DNA of 64,000 nucleotides from Nocardia otitidiscaviarum NBRC 14405. Lineage in GTDB: Bacteria; Actinomycetota; Actinomycetes; Mycobacteriales; Mycobacteriaceae. The notes below the pieces were generated by a model. That model was not told the DNA's origin and did not search any database. It saw only the letters and a program-made list of their open reading frames with translations. Each line of letters starts with the position of its first letter. Within the stretch, counting starts at the first letter, position 1. The stretch spans positions 35,932-99,931 of the forward strand of contig NZ_BAGD01000280.1 of assembly GCF_000308635.1 (NCBI RefSeq). The letters are read 5' to 3'. A program made the position numbers and the translations under genes. Positions 50,374 to 59,592 of this stretch are shown here, piece by piece.

Positions 50374-50408
50374 GCCGTCCGGCGCAGCACGCACCGAGGG
50401 AGCAGCCC

Positions 50409-51362
50409 ATGGCCTTCGATCCGACCACCCTCCGCAGGGACGATTACGGGTTCTTCGGCCCCGATTCGCTGAGCTGGAAGATCTGGACCGCTCCCACCGC
50501 GGTCATCGGCTTCCAGCGGGCGGTCGTCCTGGAACACTTCGATCCGTTCCTGACCGCGGCCGTAGCCGACGCCCGGGGCATCTACACCGATCCGCGCAGT
50601 CGCCTGGACAATACGTTCTCCTACTTCCTCATCGCGGCCATCGGGGACGGACGCACCGCCATCCAGGCATCCGAACATCTCATGCGGGTGCACACGCCCA
50701 TGACCGGCATCGAACCGATCAGCGGGCAGCGCTACAGCGCCAACAGTCCCGAGACCCAGCTGTGGATCCACATCACCGGCTGGCATTCGGTGCTCAAGGC
50801 CTACGAGGTGTACGGTCCTGGCCCGCTCACCCCCGAGGAGGACGAACGGTACTGGGCCGAATGCGCCATCGCGGCCGAACTCCAGACCTGCAAGCCGGAG
50901 GACGTCCCGCGCAACCGCGCCGAGGTGCGCGAGTACTACGCGCGGGTGCGCCCGCGGCTGTGCGTCTCCGAGGCCGCCGCCGAGGGAATGCGGCATCTGC
51001 TGTGGACATCCCGGAAGAACGGCGCGGGCATCACCTACGCGCTGGGCAGCAGGCTGCTGTCGCTCGCCTCCGCGCCCATCACTCCGAAGTGGATGCGCCG
51101 CCTCGGCGGGTACGACTACCCGGTGCTGGTGGATCTGGCGGTCCGCCCCGCCGCGAAGATCCTGGTCTGGCTGTTCGCGCTGTTCAATTCGTTCGGCCTG
51201 ATCAAGGCCGCCCCGCTCATCGCGCCGATGGCCGGACAGATCCTGGCCCAGCACGTGAAATACGAACCGCCGACCACACCGGAGACCATCACCCCGGCCC
51301 GCGCGCGGGAGCTGTACAGCTCGCGCGGAGATCGGATGCGCGCGGTGGCAGACGCCGGTTAG
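50409..51362 (+). CDS. MpaB-like (DUF2236) heme-type oxygenase
   Basis: 317 residues. N-terminal FGPDSLSWKIWTAPTAVIGFQRAVVLEHFDP and a histidine-rich core (MRVHTPMTGIE, LWIHITGWHSVLKAYE) match the MpaB/Lcp-type latex-clearing and oxygenase family. Known members cleave or oxidise terpenoids and polyisoprenes; the substrate here is unknown. ATG 50409 is preceded by GAGGGAGC. Confidence 0.82.
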   Translation: MAFDPTTLRRDDYGFFGPDSLSWKIWTAPTAVIGFQRAVVLEHFDPFLTAAVADARGIYTDPRSRLDNTFSYFLIAAIGDGRTAIQASEHLMRVHTPMTGIEPISGQRYSANSPETQLWIHITGWHSVLKAYEVYGPGPLTPEEDERYWAECAIAAELQTCKPEDVPRNRAEVREYYARVRPRLCVSEAAAEGMRHLLWTSRKNGAGITYALGSRLLSLASAPITPKWMRRLGGYDYPVLVDLAVRPAAKILVWLFALFNSFGLIKAAPLIAPMAGQILAQHVKYEPPTTPETITPARARELYSSRGDRMRAVADAG

Positions 51363-51440
51363 GCAGCGGTGACAGCCGCCGGCCCGGGATTCCCGCGTCC
51401 GGGCACGGCACCGGGTATCAGGCGAGCGGTTTCGCTTGTC

Positions 51441-52247
51441 TCAGGCGAGCAGTTTCGCCTTCAGAGCCGCGATGTCGGCATCGGTCAGCCGCAGGCCGTC
51501 ACGGACGTAGCCGTCGAAGCTGCCGTAGCTCCGCTCGACCTGGTCGAATGCCGCGTCCAGCGCCGCTGGGACCACACCGTTGAGGGCGTCGTTCTCCGCC
51601 GCCCCGCGATAGTGGTTCGACAGCAGGTAGTCGTAGGTGACGGTGTCGCGGTCCACGCCGAGGAGGGTGAGCAGCACCGCGGCGGTCCACCCGGTGCGGT
51701 CCTTGCCCGCGGTGCAGTGGAACAGCATCGAACCGTCGGAGTGGGCGATATCGCGCAAGACACTCGCGAAGCCCTCGTTCGCGCCGGGGGCGGTGATGAA
51801 GGCGCGGTAGAGATCCGCGCCCGCCGACAGCGTGGAGACCAGCACCTGCGGCGGAGCCCCGCCGATGACGTCGTCGTGGTTCAGCGTCGCGCCGACCGGC
51901 ACCCGATCGGGGGCGGCGGCGCGCTCGAAGGAGGTGCGCAGGTCGTCGACGACGGTCAGGCCGCGGGAGGTGAGCGCGGCCAGATCGGCGTCGGTGGCCT
52001 TGCTCAGATCCCCGCTGCGGAACACCAGACCGGTGCGCACGGTATGCCCGTCCGTGGTGCGGTAGCCGCCCGCGTCACGAGCGTTGGCGACGCCCCGCAA
52101 CCCGAGGGACCGATCGTCGGTGCTCACCACCACGGCGGTGGTCGCGCCGGACGGATCGGCCGCCGCGGCGGTGCCCGCCGCGCCGACGACGGGGGCGAAA
52201 CAGAGGGCGGCCGCCACGACGGCCCGGACAGCGCGGTCGCGCACCAT
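51441..52247 (-). CDS. Secreted tyrosine phosphatase-like protein
   Basis: 268 residues from ATG 52247. Sec signal (1-30, ending GTAAA), then a dual-specificity/tyrosine phosphatase domain with loop HCTAGKDRTG, the HCxxGxxR signature with catalytic Cys and Arg, and DDLRT upstream. It would work outside the membrane, on phosphotyrosine or phospholipid head groups. GAAAGAGG precedes the start. Confidence 0.88.
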   Translation of the reverse strand: MVRDRAVRAVVAAALCFAPVVGAAGTAAAADPSGATTAVVVSTDDRSLGLRGVANARDAGGYRTTDGHTVRTGLVFRSGDLSKATDADLAALTSRGLTVVDDLRTSFERAAAPDRVPVGATLNHDDVIGGAPPQVLVSTLSAGADLYRAFITAPGANEGFASVLRDIAHSDGSMLFHCTAGKDRTGWTAAVLLTLLGVDRDTVTYDYLLSNHYRGAAENDALNGVVPAALDAAFDQVERSYGSFDGYVRDGLRLTDADIAALKAKLLA

Positions 52248-52337
52248 GAGTACCTCTTTCCGTCGGCCGGACTCCACGGTCCGGCGATCCCCCGGCAAAT
52301 TACCGGACGGAAGTATCGCGGCAGGGGCCCGCCCGCC

Positions 52338-53360
52338 TCAGGACGCGGCCGGGGCCTCGAAACGCGACAGCGCCAGCAGGCGCGAAATGGCGCGCAGGTA
52401 CTTCTTGCGGTAGCCGCCGTCCAACATCTCCTGGGAGAAGATCCGGTCCAGTTTGGCGCCGGAGACGGTCACCGGGATACCGGCGTCGTAGAGCCGGTCG
52501 GCCAGCACCACGATGCGCAGCGCCACCGCCTGATCGGTCACCGTGTGCACACCGGAGATGTAGACCGCCGAGATGCCGTGGATCAGCGCGCCGTATCGCG
52601 ACGGGTGCAGGGTGCTCAGGTGCTTGCACAGCTGGTCGAACTCGTCGAGGGTGGAATCCGGTGTGGCGGCGGCCTTCTCGGCCAGCAGCTCGGGCGCGGT
52701 GGGTTCGGGGGCGGGCGGCAGGTCGCGGTGCCGGTAGTCGGGTCCGTCCACGCGCACGGCCTCGAACAGCGAACCCAGCTTCTTGATCTCGCGCAGGAAG
52801 TCCTGGGCGGCGAAGCGGCCCTCGCCCAACTGCCCCGGCAGGGTGTTGGAGGTGGCGGCCACCGAGACGCCGCGTGCGGTCAGCTCGGTCAGCAGGCGCG
52901 AGACCAGCATGGTGTCGCCCGGATCGTCGAGTTCGAACTCGTCGATGCACAGCACGCTGTTGGCGGCGAGCCGCTCCACGGCGTTGTTGAAGCCGAGCGC
53001 GCCGACCAGATTGGTGACCTCACCGAAGGTGCCGAAGGACTTCGGGGCGGGCACGCTGTGGAAGATCGAGGCCAGCAGGTGGGTCTTGCCGACACCGAAG
53101 CCGCCGTCCAGGTACAGGCCCACGCCCTGCACCGGCTTCTTCTTGCCGAACAGGCCCTTCTTGTCGGCGGCCTTGCGCACCTTGGTGACCTGGGTGGCGA
53201 ACTCCTCGGCCGTGCGCACGGCGGCGGCCTGGGTCGGCTCCTTGGGATCGGGGATGTAGGAGGCGAAGCTCACCTCGTCGAAGGTGGGCGGCGGCACCAT
53301 CTGGGCGACGAGCTGATCTGCCGGAACCTCCGGGTGGCGATCGACGAGGCGTTGTTGCAC
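52338..53360 (-). CDS. zapE: ZapE/AFG1-like ATPase (Rv2670c-type)
   Basis: 340 residues. Walker A GGFGVGKTH, Walker B VLCIDEFELDDPGD, sensor ATSNT, and C-terminal SRFEAP typical of the AFG1/ZapE group of cell-division-associated ATPases. GTG start lies 6 nt after TACGCT (minus strand), so it is probably leaderless. It is divergent by 35 bp from the ribD-like gene, as in mycobacteria. Confidence 0.92.
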   Translation of the reverse strand: MQQRLVDRHPEVPADQLVAQMVPPPTFDEVSFASYIPDPKEPTQAAAVRTAEEFATQVTKVRKAADKKGLFGKKKPVQGVGLYLDGGFGVGKTHLLASIFHSVPAPKSFGTFGEVTNLVGALGFNNAVERLAANSVLCIDEFELDDPGDTMLVSRLLTELTARGVSVAATSNTLPGQLGEGRFAAQDFLREIKKLGSLFEAVRVDGPDYRHRDLPPAPEPTAPELLAEKAAATPDSTLDEFDQLCKHLSTLHPSRYGALIHGISAVYISGVHTVTDQAVALRIVVLADRLYDAGIPVTVSGAKLDRIFSQEMLDGGYRKKYLRAISRLLALSRFEAPAAS

Positions 53361-53395
53361 CCGCGTAGCGTACTGACGTGGTGTGATGGACAGTC

Positions 53396-54169
53396 ATGCA
53401 GCGTATCCCCAATGTGACCCAGCTCGCAGCCATCGGTGACGATCACCTGGTTGGGATGTACGCCTATCCGGCGCGACCGGATCGGCCGTGGATACGCGTC
53501 AACTTCGTCACCAGCATCGACGGGGCGGCCACCCTGGACGGACGATCCGGCGGACTGGCCACCCCCGCCGACAAGAGGGTCTTCCATCTGCTGCGTGACC
53601 TCGCCGACGTGGTGCTCGTCGGTGCGGGCACCGCCCGCGCCGAGAACTACGGGGCCGCCCACACCGACGAGCGCCTGCGAATCCGGCTGCACCACCACGG
53701 GTTCGGCGGCCACCCGGACGGCGCACCGCCCCGCATCGCGGTGGTCACCGCCAGTGCGGCACTCGATCCCACCAGCCGCCTGTTCACCGATACCGGCGCG
53801 CATCCGCTCATCCTCACCACCGCCGACGCGCCCGCCGACCGCAAGAAGGCGCTCACCGACGCCGGAGCCGAGATCGTCGAAGCGGGCGAGACCGCCTGCA
53901 CCGCAGACGGAATCCGCACCGCCCTGAGCGAACGCGGCTTCCGCCGGGTGCTGTGCGAGGGCGGCCCCGCGCTGTTCGGCGACCTCATCGAGGCCGAGGC
54001 CGTCGACGACCTGTGCCTCACCGTGACACCCCTGCTGGTGGGTGGAACCGGACGGCGGATCGCATTGTCCCCCAATGCCATGCCGACCCCCATGTGCTGT
54101 CGGCACCTGCTGCTCGCGGACGACGGCACCATGCTCACCCGCTGGGAACGCGCCCACCCGCACGGCTGA
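53396..54169 (+). CDS. RibD C-terminal-like pyrimidine reductase (Rv2671-type)
   Basis: 257 residues, about the length of Rv2671. NFVTSIDGAATLDGRSGGL near the N-terminus, LVGAGTARAENYG and FRRVLCEGGPALFGDLI place it in the RibD_C/dihydrofolate-reductase-like fold. It may act in riboflavin synthesis or as an alternative dihydrofolate reductase. ATG 53396. Confidence 0.88.
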   Translation: MQRIPNVTQLAAIGDDHLVGMYAYPARPDRPWIRVNFVTSIDGAATLDGRSGGLATPADKRVFHLLRDLADVVLVGAGTARAENYGAAHTDERLRIRLHHHGFGGHPDGAPPRIAVVTASAALDPTSRLFTDTGAHPLILTTADAPADRKKALTDAGAEIVEAGETACTADGIRTALSERGFRRVLCEGGPALFGDLIEAEAVDDLCLTVTPLLVGGTGRRIALSPNAMPTPMCCRHLLLADDGTMLTRWERAHPHG

Positions 54170-54263
54170 CGCCACCCCCGCGACCTCGTCCGCCGGGTCG
54201 GCGGCGCACCGGCCGCCCCACCCATTGCTGAAACCGGCCGCCGGACCTGGCAGGCTGTAGCGC

Positions 54264-55823
54264 ATGCGCTGGACTCGGGCCGCTCTGCTGGCGTCGACAC
54301 TTTCGATCCTGGTGACCACCGGCTGCGGGGCCGGACCGTCGGACCGCCCCGACGTCGCCGTCGAACGGCCGCGCCAGGCCGGGGAGGTGCAGACCTCCAC
54401 CGAACCCACCCCGCCCCCGGCTCCCGAAGTGCCGAAAACCGAGCTGGCATGGCGGGATTGCACCGTCCCCACCTTCAATCTGCTGTCACTGGGCACGCCG
54501 CCCGCCGGACTCGTCCTGGAGTGCGCCGAATACACCACGCAGGTGGACGCCACCGGCGGTGTGGGCGGCAACTTCCAGACCGCGGCCCTGCGCGCCCGCT
54601 ACGACCGCACCCCCGCCGACGCCGCACCGCTGGTGCTGACGTCCGGCTCCGACCGGGCCTCCACCGCCACGCTGGCGGCCTTCGCGGCGGGCGGAGCGGG
54701 AGCGCTGCTGAGCGAGCGGCCCGTGGTGGCCGTGGACCGGCGCGGCATCGGCAGCTCCGAACCCATCGACTGCGTGGGCGGCGATATCCGGCAGCGACTG
54801 CTCGACCAGGCCCAATTCGGTCCCGGGGCAAGCGATCCGGTGGCGGCGGTCGCCGGGCTTAGCCAGGACGCCACCATCTCCTGCCAGGACTACCTGCAAC
54901 CCGGACAGGGCACCTTCGACGCCGCGCACGCCGCCGACGACATCGAACAGCTGCGACGGCAGTGGCAGGTCGAGCACATCGCGCTGCTCGGCAGCGGCAG
55001 CGGGTCGAATATCGCGCTGGCCTACGCCCGCAAGTACGGCGACCACCTCGCCCGCCTGGTGCTCGACTCCCCCGAACCGGTCGACACCGATGCCGTCGGA
55101 CGGGCCGAACAGCGGGTCAAGGGCGCCGAGGCCGCGCTCACCGCCTTCGCACAGCGCTGCCGGGCCCTGAACTGCGCCCTGGGTGACGATCCGCGCACCG
55201 CCATCGCCGATCTGGTGGCGCGGGCCGAGCGCGGGGATTTCGGGGAGCTGTCGGCGTCGGCGCTGGTGACCACGCTCAGCGACTTCCTCGGCGATCCGCG
55301 CGGACTGCCGAATCCCGTCGTCACCGAATTCGCCGACGCCCTGGCCGCACTCGGACGCGGCGATCGCGGACCCATCACGCCGCGGGTGCAGCGGGCCGCC
55401 GCGGCCATCGCCAACGACGGCGCGTTCGTGAACCGGTGCAGCGACAGCCAGGTGCCCGCCACCCCGGTGCAGGCCCGGGAGCTGATGGGCACCTGGGGCG
55501 GCGAATACCCGGTGTTCGGGCGGGTGGCGGCGATCGACCTCATGGTGTGTTCGGCCTGGCCGGTCGCCGCACCGCAGGCCATGCCGGAGAAGTTCGAACT
55601 CGACACGCTGGTGCTGGGCGCGAAGGCCGACCCGGTGGTGGGCGACGAAGGACGGCCCACGGTGACCGGGGCGCTGGCCGCGGCGGGAGCGCGCACCTCC
55701 ACCGTGGAATGGCAGGGGTGGGGCCATCCGGTCGTATCGCATTCCGGCTGTGCGCAGCGGGCCGTCGTGGACTACCTGCGGCAGGGCACCCTGCCCGAGA
55801 ACGGCACCGCCTGCCCGGCCTGA
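54264..55823 (+). CDS. TAP-like alpha/beta-hydrolase lipoprotein (Rv2672-type)
   Basis: 519 residues. Signal peptide ending LVTTGCGAG (likely lipoprotein), then an alpha/beta-hydrolase with oxyanion-side strand and VAVDRRGIGSSEP. The nucleophile elbow is GSGSGS, where the position expected for serine is glycine. A late acid/His pair (DPVVGDEG and WGHPVVSHSG) and a TAP-type C-terminus follow. Position matches mycobacterial Rv2672. Activity is uncertain because of the elbow. Confidence 0.82.
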   Translation: MRWTRAALLASTLSILVTTGCGAGPSDRPDVAVERPRQAGEVQTSTEPTPPPAPEVPKTELAWRDCTVPTFNLLSLGTPPAGLVLECAEYTTQVDATGGVGGNFQTAALRARYDRTPADAAPLVLTSGSDRASTATLAAFAAGGAGALLSERPVVAVDRRGIGSSEPIDCVGGDIRQRLLDQAQFGPGASDPVAAVAGLSQDATISCQDYLQPGQGTFDAAHAADDIEQLRRQWQVEHIALLGSGSGSNIALAYARKYGDHLARLVLDSPEPVDTDAVGRAEQRVKGAEAALTAFAQRCRALNCALGDDPRTAIADLVARAERGDFGELSASALVTTLSDFLGDPRGLPNPVVTEFADALAALGRGDRGPITPRVQRAAAAIANDGAFVNRCSDSQVPATPVQARELMGTWGGEYPVFGRVAAIDLMVCSAWPVAAPQAMPEKFELDTLVLGAKADPVVGDEGRPTVTGALAAAGARTSTVEWQGWGHPVVSHSGCAQRAVVDYLRQGTLPENGTACPA

Positions 55824-55968
55824 GCCCGATCGGTCGGTCGGATGACCGGTAGGCGGGAGTCGCGCCGGTCAGCGCGGCCACGCCGATGCCCCGGGAGATT
55901 GTGCGCTATCGCACGCTTTCGGCGGGTCCGCGCACCCATGACCGTACGTTCCGGTGTACCGTGCCCCA

Positions 55969-57258
55969 GTGTTCCTTCGCCAGCTCGAGCCCCGAACAGC
56001 TCGTACCACCGCCGAGGTCCTGAACTTCGCACTGTGGCCATTCGCGATCCTGACCGTACTGAACCGAGTGTTCATCAAGGCCGTCAACGGATTCATCACC
56101 GACGACTTCCGACCGGTCTACAACGCGTCGCTGGCGTTCTTGAACCACCAGCCGATCTACACCGCGAACTTCGGCTCGACCGACCCGCACTACCTGTACC
56201 CGCCGAGCGGGACACTGCTCATCGCGCCGCTGGCGATTCTCGATCCGGAGAAGTCGCGCTGGTGCTTCATCCTGCTCAACGCGGTCGCGATTCTGCTCGC
56301 CTGGTATCTGCTGCTGCGGCTGTTCAAGTTCACGCTCTCCTCGGTGGCCGCGCCCGCGCTGCTGCTGGCCATGTTCATGTCCGAGACTGTGATCAACACA
56401 CTGGTTTTCACCAATATCAACGGCTGCATCCTGCTGATCGAGGTGGTGTTCATCCACCTGCTGCTGCAACGGCGGGATCTGTGGGCGGGTGTGGCCATGG
56501 GGTTGGCGATCGCGGTGAAGGGGCCGATTCTCGCGCCGCTTCTGCTCGTCGCGGTGGCACGCGGCCAGTGGAAGACGCTCGTCCCGGCGATCAGCGTCCC
56601 GGTGGTGCTCAACCTGGCGGCCTGGCCGCTCATCGTGGACTGGATGGACTTCTGGACCCACACCTACCCGTACCTGTCGGAGGCGCGGGACTACTTCAAC
56701 AGCTCCATCGTCGGCAACGGCATGTACTACGGCGTCGCGGACTGGCTGACCTGGATCATCCGGCTCAGCATCGGCGTACTGGTCCTGCTCTCGCTGTGGC
56801 TGCTGTACCGCTACTACCGCCAGGACGAGCTGTTCTTCATCTGCACCAGCTCCGGTGTGCTGCTCACCGCGGTATTCGTGCTGGGGCCGCTCGGGCAGAT
56901 GTACTACTCCATGCTGCTGTTCCCGTTCCTCATGACGGTGGTGCTGCGCAATTCGGTGCTGCGGAACTGGCCCGCCTGGCTGGCCATCTTCGGCTTCATG
57001 ACCTACGACAAGTGGCTGTCGGACCGCTGGCAGAGCGCCGGTCGCACCCTGGAGTACCTGCGCACCACCTTCGGCTGGGGTTTGCTGCTCATCGTGGTGT
57101 TCTGTGTCCTGGGCGACCGTTATCTGGCCGCCAGGCGCGAGGGTCGGCTGCATGTCGGCCTCACCCTCGATCCGCCGTGGATGCATCCGGAGACCGCGGT
57201 GACGCGCGAGCGGTTGAACGGGCGGCCTCGCGAGGCCGTCGAAACCGCCAAGCCGTAG
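55969..57258 (+). CDS. aftC: AftC-type arabinofuranosyltransferase
   Basis: 429 residues, close to mycobacterial AftC. GT-C type protein with about ten membrane helices, an N-terminal DDFRPVYNAS carrying the DDx catalytic motif, and YLYPPSGTLL. It adds alpha-1,3 branches to arabinan of arabinogalactan using decaprenyl-phosphoarabinose. GTG 55969 follows TACCGT plus 6 nt; a start at 55954 is also open. Neighbours match Rv2672-Rv2674. Confidence 0.88.
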   Translation: MFLRQLEPRTARTTAEVLNFALWPFAILTVLNRVFIKAVNGFITDDFRPVYNASLAFLNHQPIYTANFGSTDPHYLYPPSGTLLIAPLAILDPEKSRWCFILLNAVAILLAWYLLLRLFKFTLSSVAAPALLLAMFMSETVINTLVFTNINGCILLIEVVFIHLLLQRRDLWAGVAMGLAIAVKGPILAPLLLVAVARGQWKTLVPAISVPVVLNLAAWPLIVDWMDFWTHTYPYLSEARDYFNSSIVGNGMYYGVADWLTWIIRLSIGVLVLLSLWLLYRYYRQDELFFICTSSGVLLTAVFVLGPLGQMYYSMLLFPFLMTVVLRNSVLRNWPAWLAIFGFMTYDKWLSDRWQSAGRTLEYLRTTFGWGLLLIVVFCVLGDRYLAARREGRLHVGLTLDPPWMHPETAVTRERLNGRPREAVETAKP

Positions 57259-57297
57259 GACGCTGCGAGCGCCGAAGCGACGTATTAGCGTGGGGGC

Positions 57298-57732
57298 ATG
57301 AGTTCCGATGCTGATACCTCGCTTCCGGCACCGCGCATTCAGCTGACGCCACAGGAGTGGCGGGCCAAACTCTCCCCCGAGGAGTACCGAGTGCTGCGGG
57401 AGGCCGGCACCGAACGGGCCTTCACCGGCGAGTACACCGACACCGAGACCGAGGGCGTGTACTCCTGCCGCGCCTGCGGGGCCGAATTGTTCCGCAGCGG
57501 CGAGAAATTCCACTCGCACTGCGGCTGGCCGTCGTTCTTCGATCCGGCGAACTCCGACGCGGTCATCCTGCGCCCGGACGATTCACTGGGCATGCGCCGG
57601 GTCGAGGTGCTGTGCGCCACCTGCCACAGCCATCTGGGGCATGTCTTCGAGGGTGAGGGCTATCCGACACCCACAGACAAGCGCTACTGCATCAACTCCA
57701 TCTCGCTGCGGCTGACGCCCACCGAGCGGTAG
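57298..57732 (+). CDS. msrB: Peptide-methionine (R)-S-oxide reductase
   Basis: 144 residues. Zinc pairs in YSCRACG and LCATCHSHLGHVF, substrate stretch HSHCGWPSFF, catalytic cysteine in RYCINS. It repairs oxidised methionine in proteins. TAGCGT lies 6 nt before ATG 57298, so it is probably leaderless. It occupies the Rv2674 position. Confidence 0.95.
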   Translation: MSSDADTSLPAPRIQLTPQEWRAKLSPEEYRVLREAGTERAFTGEYTDTETEGVYSCRACGAELFRSGEKFHSHCGWPSFFDPANSDAVILRPDDSLGMRRVEVLCATCHSHLGHVFEGEGYPTPTDKRYCINSISLRLTPTER

Positions 57733-57960
57733 CGCGGGCAGCGGCGGAGGACGACGAACGGACCCACGCCACGTCGGTGTCACCGCCCATGCGACACCTC
57801 GGTGGTCGTGGTCCGATCGACTGAACAACCAGTCTTCCTGCGGTCGCACCCCTCGGACTCCGCAGACGAACGAGTCGCAGAAACCCTACGGAGAGCGAGG
57901 GATTCCGCGCATGCCCCGAATTCCTGGGGCAGTCGGCTGGCTATCGGTCGGCGATCGCGT

Positions 57961-58656
57961 TCAGGGCAGCGCGTGGACCAGTTGCTCCACCTCGACGCGC
58001 GGGCCGGTGAAGAACGGGATCTCCTCGCGGACGTGCAGGCGGGCCTCGGTGGCGCGCAGGTCGCGCATGAGGTCGACGATGCGGTGCAGTTCGGGGGCCT
58101 CGAAGGCGAGCAGCCACTCGTAGTCACCGAGAGCGAAGGAGGCCACGGTGTTGGCGCGTACGTCCGGGTAGCCGCGGGCGGCCTTGCCGTGGTCGGCCAG
58201 CATCTTGCGGCGCTCCTCGTCGGGGAGCAGATACCACTCGTAGGAGCGGACGAACGGGTACACGCAGATGTACCTGCCCGGCTCCTCACCGGCGAGGAAG
58301 GCCGGGATGTGGCTCTTGTTGAACTCGGCCGGGCGGTGCAGGGCGGCATTGCTCCACACCGGGGCGCTCGCGCGGCCCAGTTCGGTGGTGCGGCGGAAAT
58401 CGGCGTAGGCGGCCTGCAACTCCTCGATCTGCTCGGCATGCCACCAGATCATGAAATCGGCGTCGGCGCGCATCCCGGCCACGTCGTAGAGGCCGCGCAC
58501 CACCACCCCGCGCTCCTCCAGCGAATCGAAGAAGGCCCTCGCCTCCTTGACGATCGCCTCGCGCTCGTCCCCCAGCGCCCCGGGCTCCACCTGGAACACC
58601 GAGAACATGAGGTAGCGGATGGTGTCGTTGAGGGCCTTGTAGTCGAGTCGCGCCAT
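57961..58656 (-). CDS. hemQ: HemQ (coproheme decarboxylase)
   Basis: 231 residues, the same length as Rv2676c. Chlorite-dismutase-like double ferredoxin fold with MFSVFQVEPGALGD, FMIWWHAEQIEEL, YICVYPFVRSYEWYLLP and GDYEWLLAFEAPE. It carries out the last step of coproporphyrin-dependent heme synthesis in actinobacteria. It converges with msrB; the 230 bp between them have no gene (the Rv2675c equivalent is absent). Confidence 0.95.
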   Translation of the reverse strand: MARLDYKALNDTIRYLMFSVFQVEPGALGDEREAIVKEARAFFDSLEERGVVVRGLYDVAGMRADADFMIWWHAEQIEELQAAYADFRRTTELGRASAPVWSNAALHRPAEFNKSHIPAFLAGEEPGRYICVYPFVRSYEWYLLPDEERRKMLADHGKAARGYPDVRANTVASFALGDYEWLLAFEAPELHRIVDLMRDLRATEARLHVREEIPFFTGPRVEVEQLVHALP

Positions 58657-58984
58657 ACCCCCATCGTGCCATTCGCCCGGATCGTATCCGCACGCCGGGC
58701 GCGGTGTCGGAGCGCGAATACGAACACACCCGCCACCGGTGAGATACGGCTCACGTGGCCCAGCGCGCACGGTCGACCGGCAGGGCGCACGCGGCCCGGC
58801 CATGCATTCGAAATATGCCCGATACCACTATGTTTCGGGTCACGACCGCGCCATCTCGCCAGCGCGCGATTTGCCAGCGCCGATACCTTACGGAATCATT
58901 ACGAAGCACGGAGAGCCGGGCGACCGGCCGGCACATGACTCCACGAGTCCGTTTCGTGTGAATCGAACCGAAAGGAGCCGCCCC
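58657..58984. other. Intergenic region upstream of the antiporter genes
   Basis: 330 bp without a larger gene. I see a possible -10 TACCTT (58884-58889) and a GCCGG/CCGGC hairpin (58917-58932) before a strong ribosome site at 58971. Nothing else is recognisable; I could not match it to a known riboswitch. Confidence 0.4.
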
Positions 58985-59047
58985 ATGGCATACACGCATA
59001 CCGCGTATCCGATGCCGTGCCTCTCTCCCCGAACCAGGTCGCGGTAG
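58985..59047 (+). CDS. Possible 20-residue leader peptide
   Basis: MAYTHTAYPMPCLSPRTRSR, preceded by a near-perfect ribosome site AAAGGAG (58971-58977) with 7-nt spacing. It ends 56 bp upstream of the antiporter regulatory gene. No homologue is known to me; the ribosome site is the main evidence, and it could be a regulatory leader. Confidence 0.4.
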   Translation: MAYTHTAYPMPCLSPRTRSR

Positions 59048-59103
59048 TCGCATCCCATCTCGTGACACCCCATCCCCCATATCGCGGGGCTAGGGTGGGG
59101 CGC

Positions 59104-59586
59104 GTGAACGTCGAAGTTACACAGCTGCCCGGAATCGGTGTGCGCAAGGACTTTCCGCTGTCGGGTAGCCGCCGCACCGTCGGAGTCATCGATCACAAGG
59201 ACGGCACGATCGACCTGATCGTCAGCAAGCCCGGCAATCCCGACGCGACCGATCAGATTCCGCTCACCGCCCACGAAGCGACCGTGCTCGCCAATCTGCT
59301 GGGCGCCCCGCAACTGGTGGCCCAGCTGCAGGATGAGCACCGAGACTTCAGCGGCCTCACCACCCGGCAATTGCCGGTCCGATCGGGGTCGCCCTATGAC
59401 GGACATCTGCTCGGGGACACCCGGATGCGGACGCGCACCTCGGTATCGATCGTGGCCGTGATGCGATCCGGCCACGCGATCCCCTCGCCCGGCCCCGAGT
59501 TCCTCTTCACCGAGGGCGATGTCCTGGTTGTTGTCGGCACGGCGGAGGGCCTGGTGGCCGCCGCCAGAATCATGACGGATGGCTGA
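59104..59586 (+). CDS. Cation:proton antiporter regulatory subunit (TrkA-C/KhtT-like)
   Basis: 160 residues. N-terminal beta domain, then an RCK_C/TrkA-C domain (about 78-160, with RTSVSIVAVMRSGHAIPSP and FTEGDVLVVVGTAEGL). It should gate the antiporter encoded 7 bp downstream, sensing a nucleotide or ion. GTG 59104 is 7 nt after TAGGGT (59091-59096), a leaderless start; the longer frame from 59017 is not needed. Confidence 0.9.
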   Translation: MNVEVTQLPGIGVRKDFPLSGSRRTVGVIDHKDGTIDLIVSKPGNPDATDQIPLTAHEATVLANLLGAPQLVAQLQDEHRDFSGLTTRQLPVRSGSPYDGHLLGDTRMRTRTSVSIVAVMRSGHAIPSPGPEFLFTEGDVLVVVGTAEGLVAAARIMTDG

Positions 59587-59592
59587 ACGTAG

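Noticed and set aside
58657..58984. c-di-AMP (ydaO-type) riboswitch before the antiporter operon
   Set aside because: Context would fit, but I could not find the conserved core or the required helices by eye.
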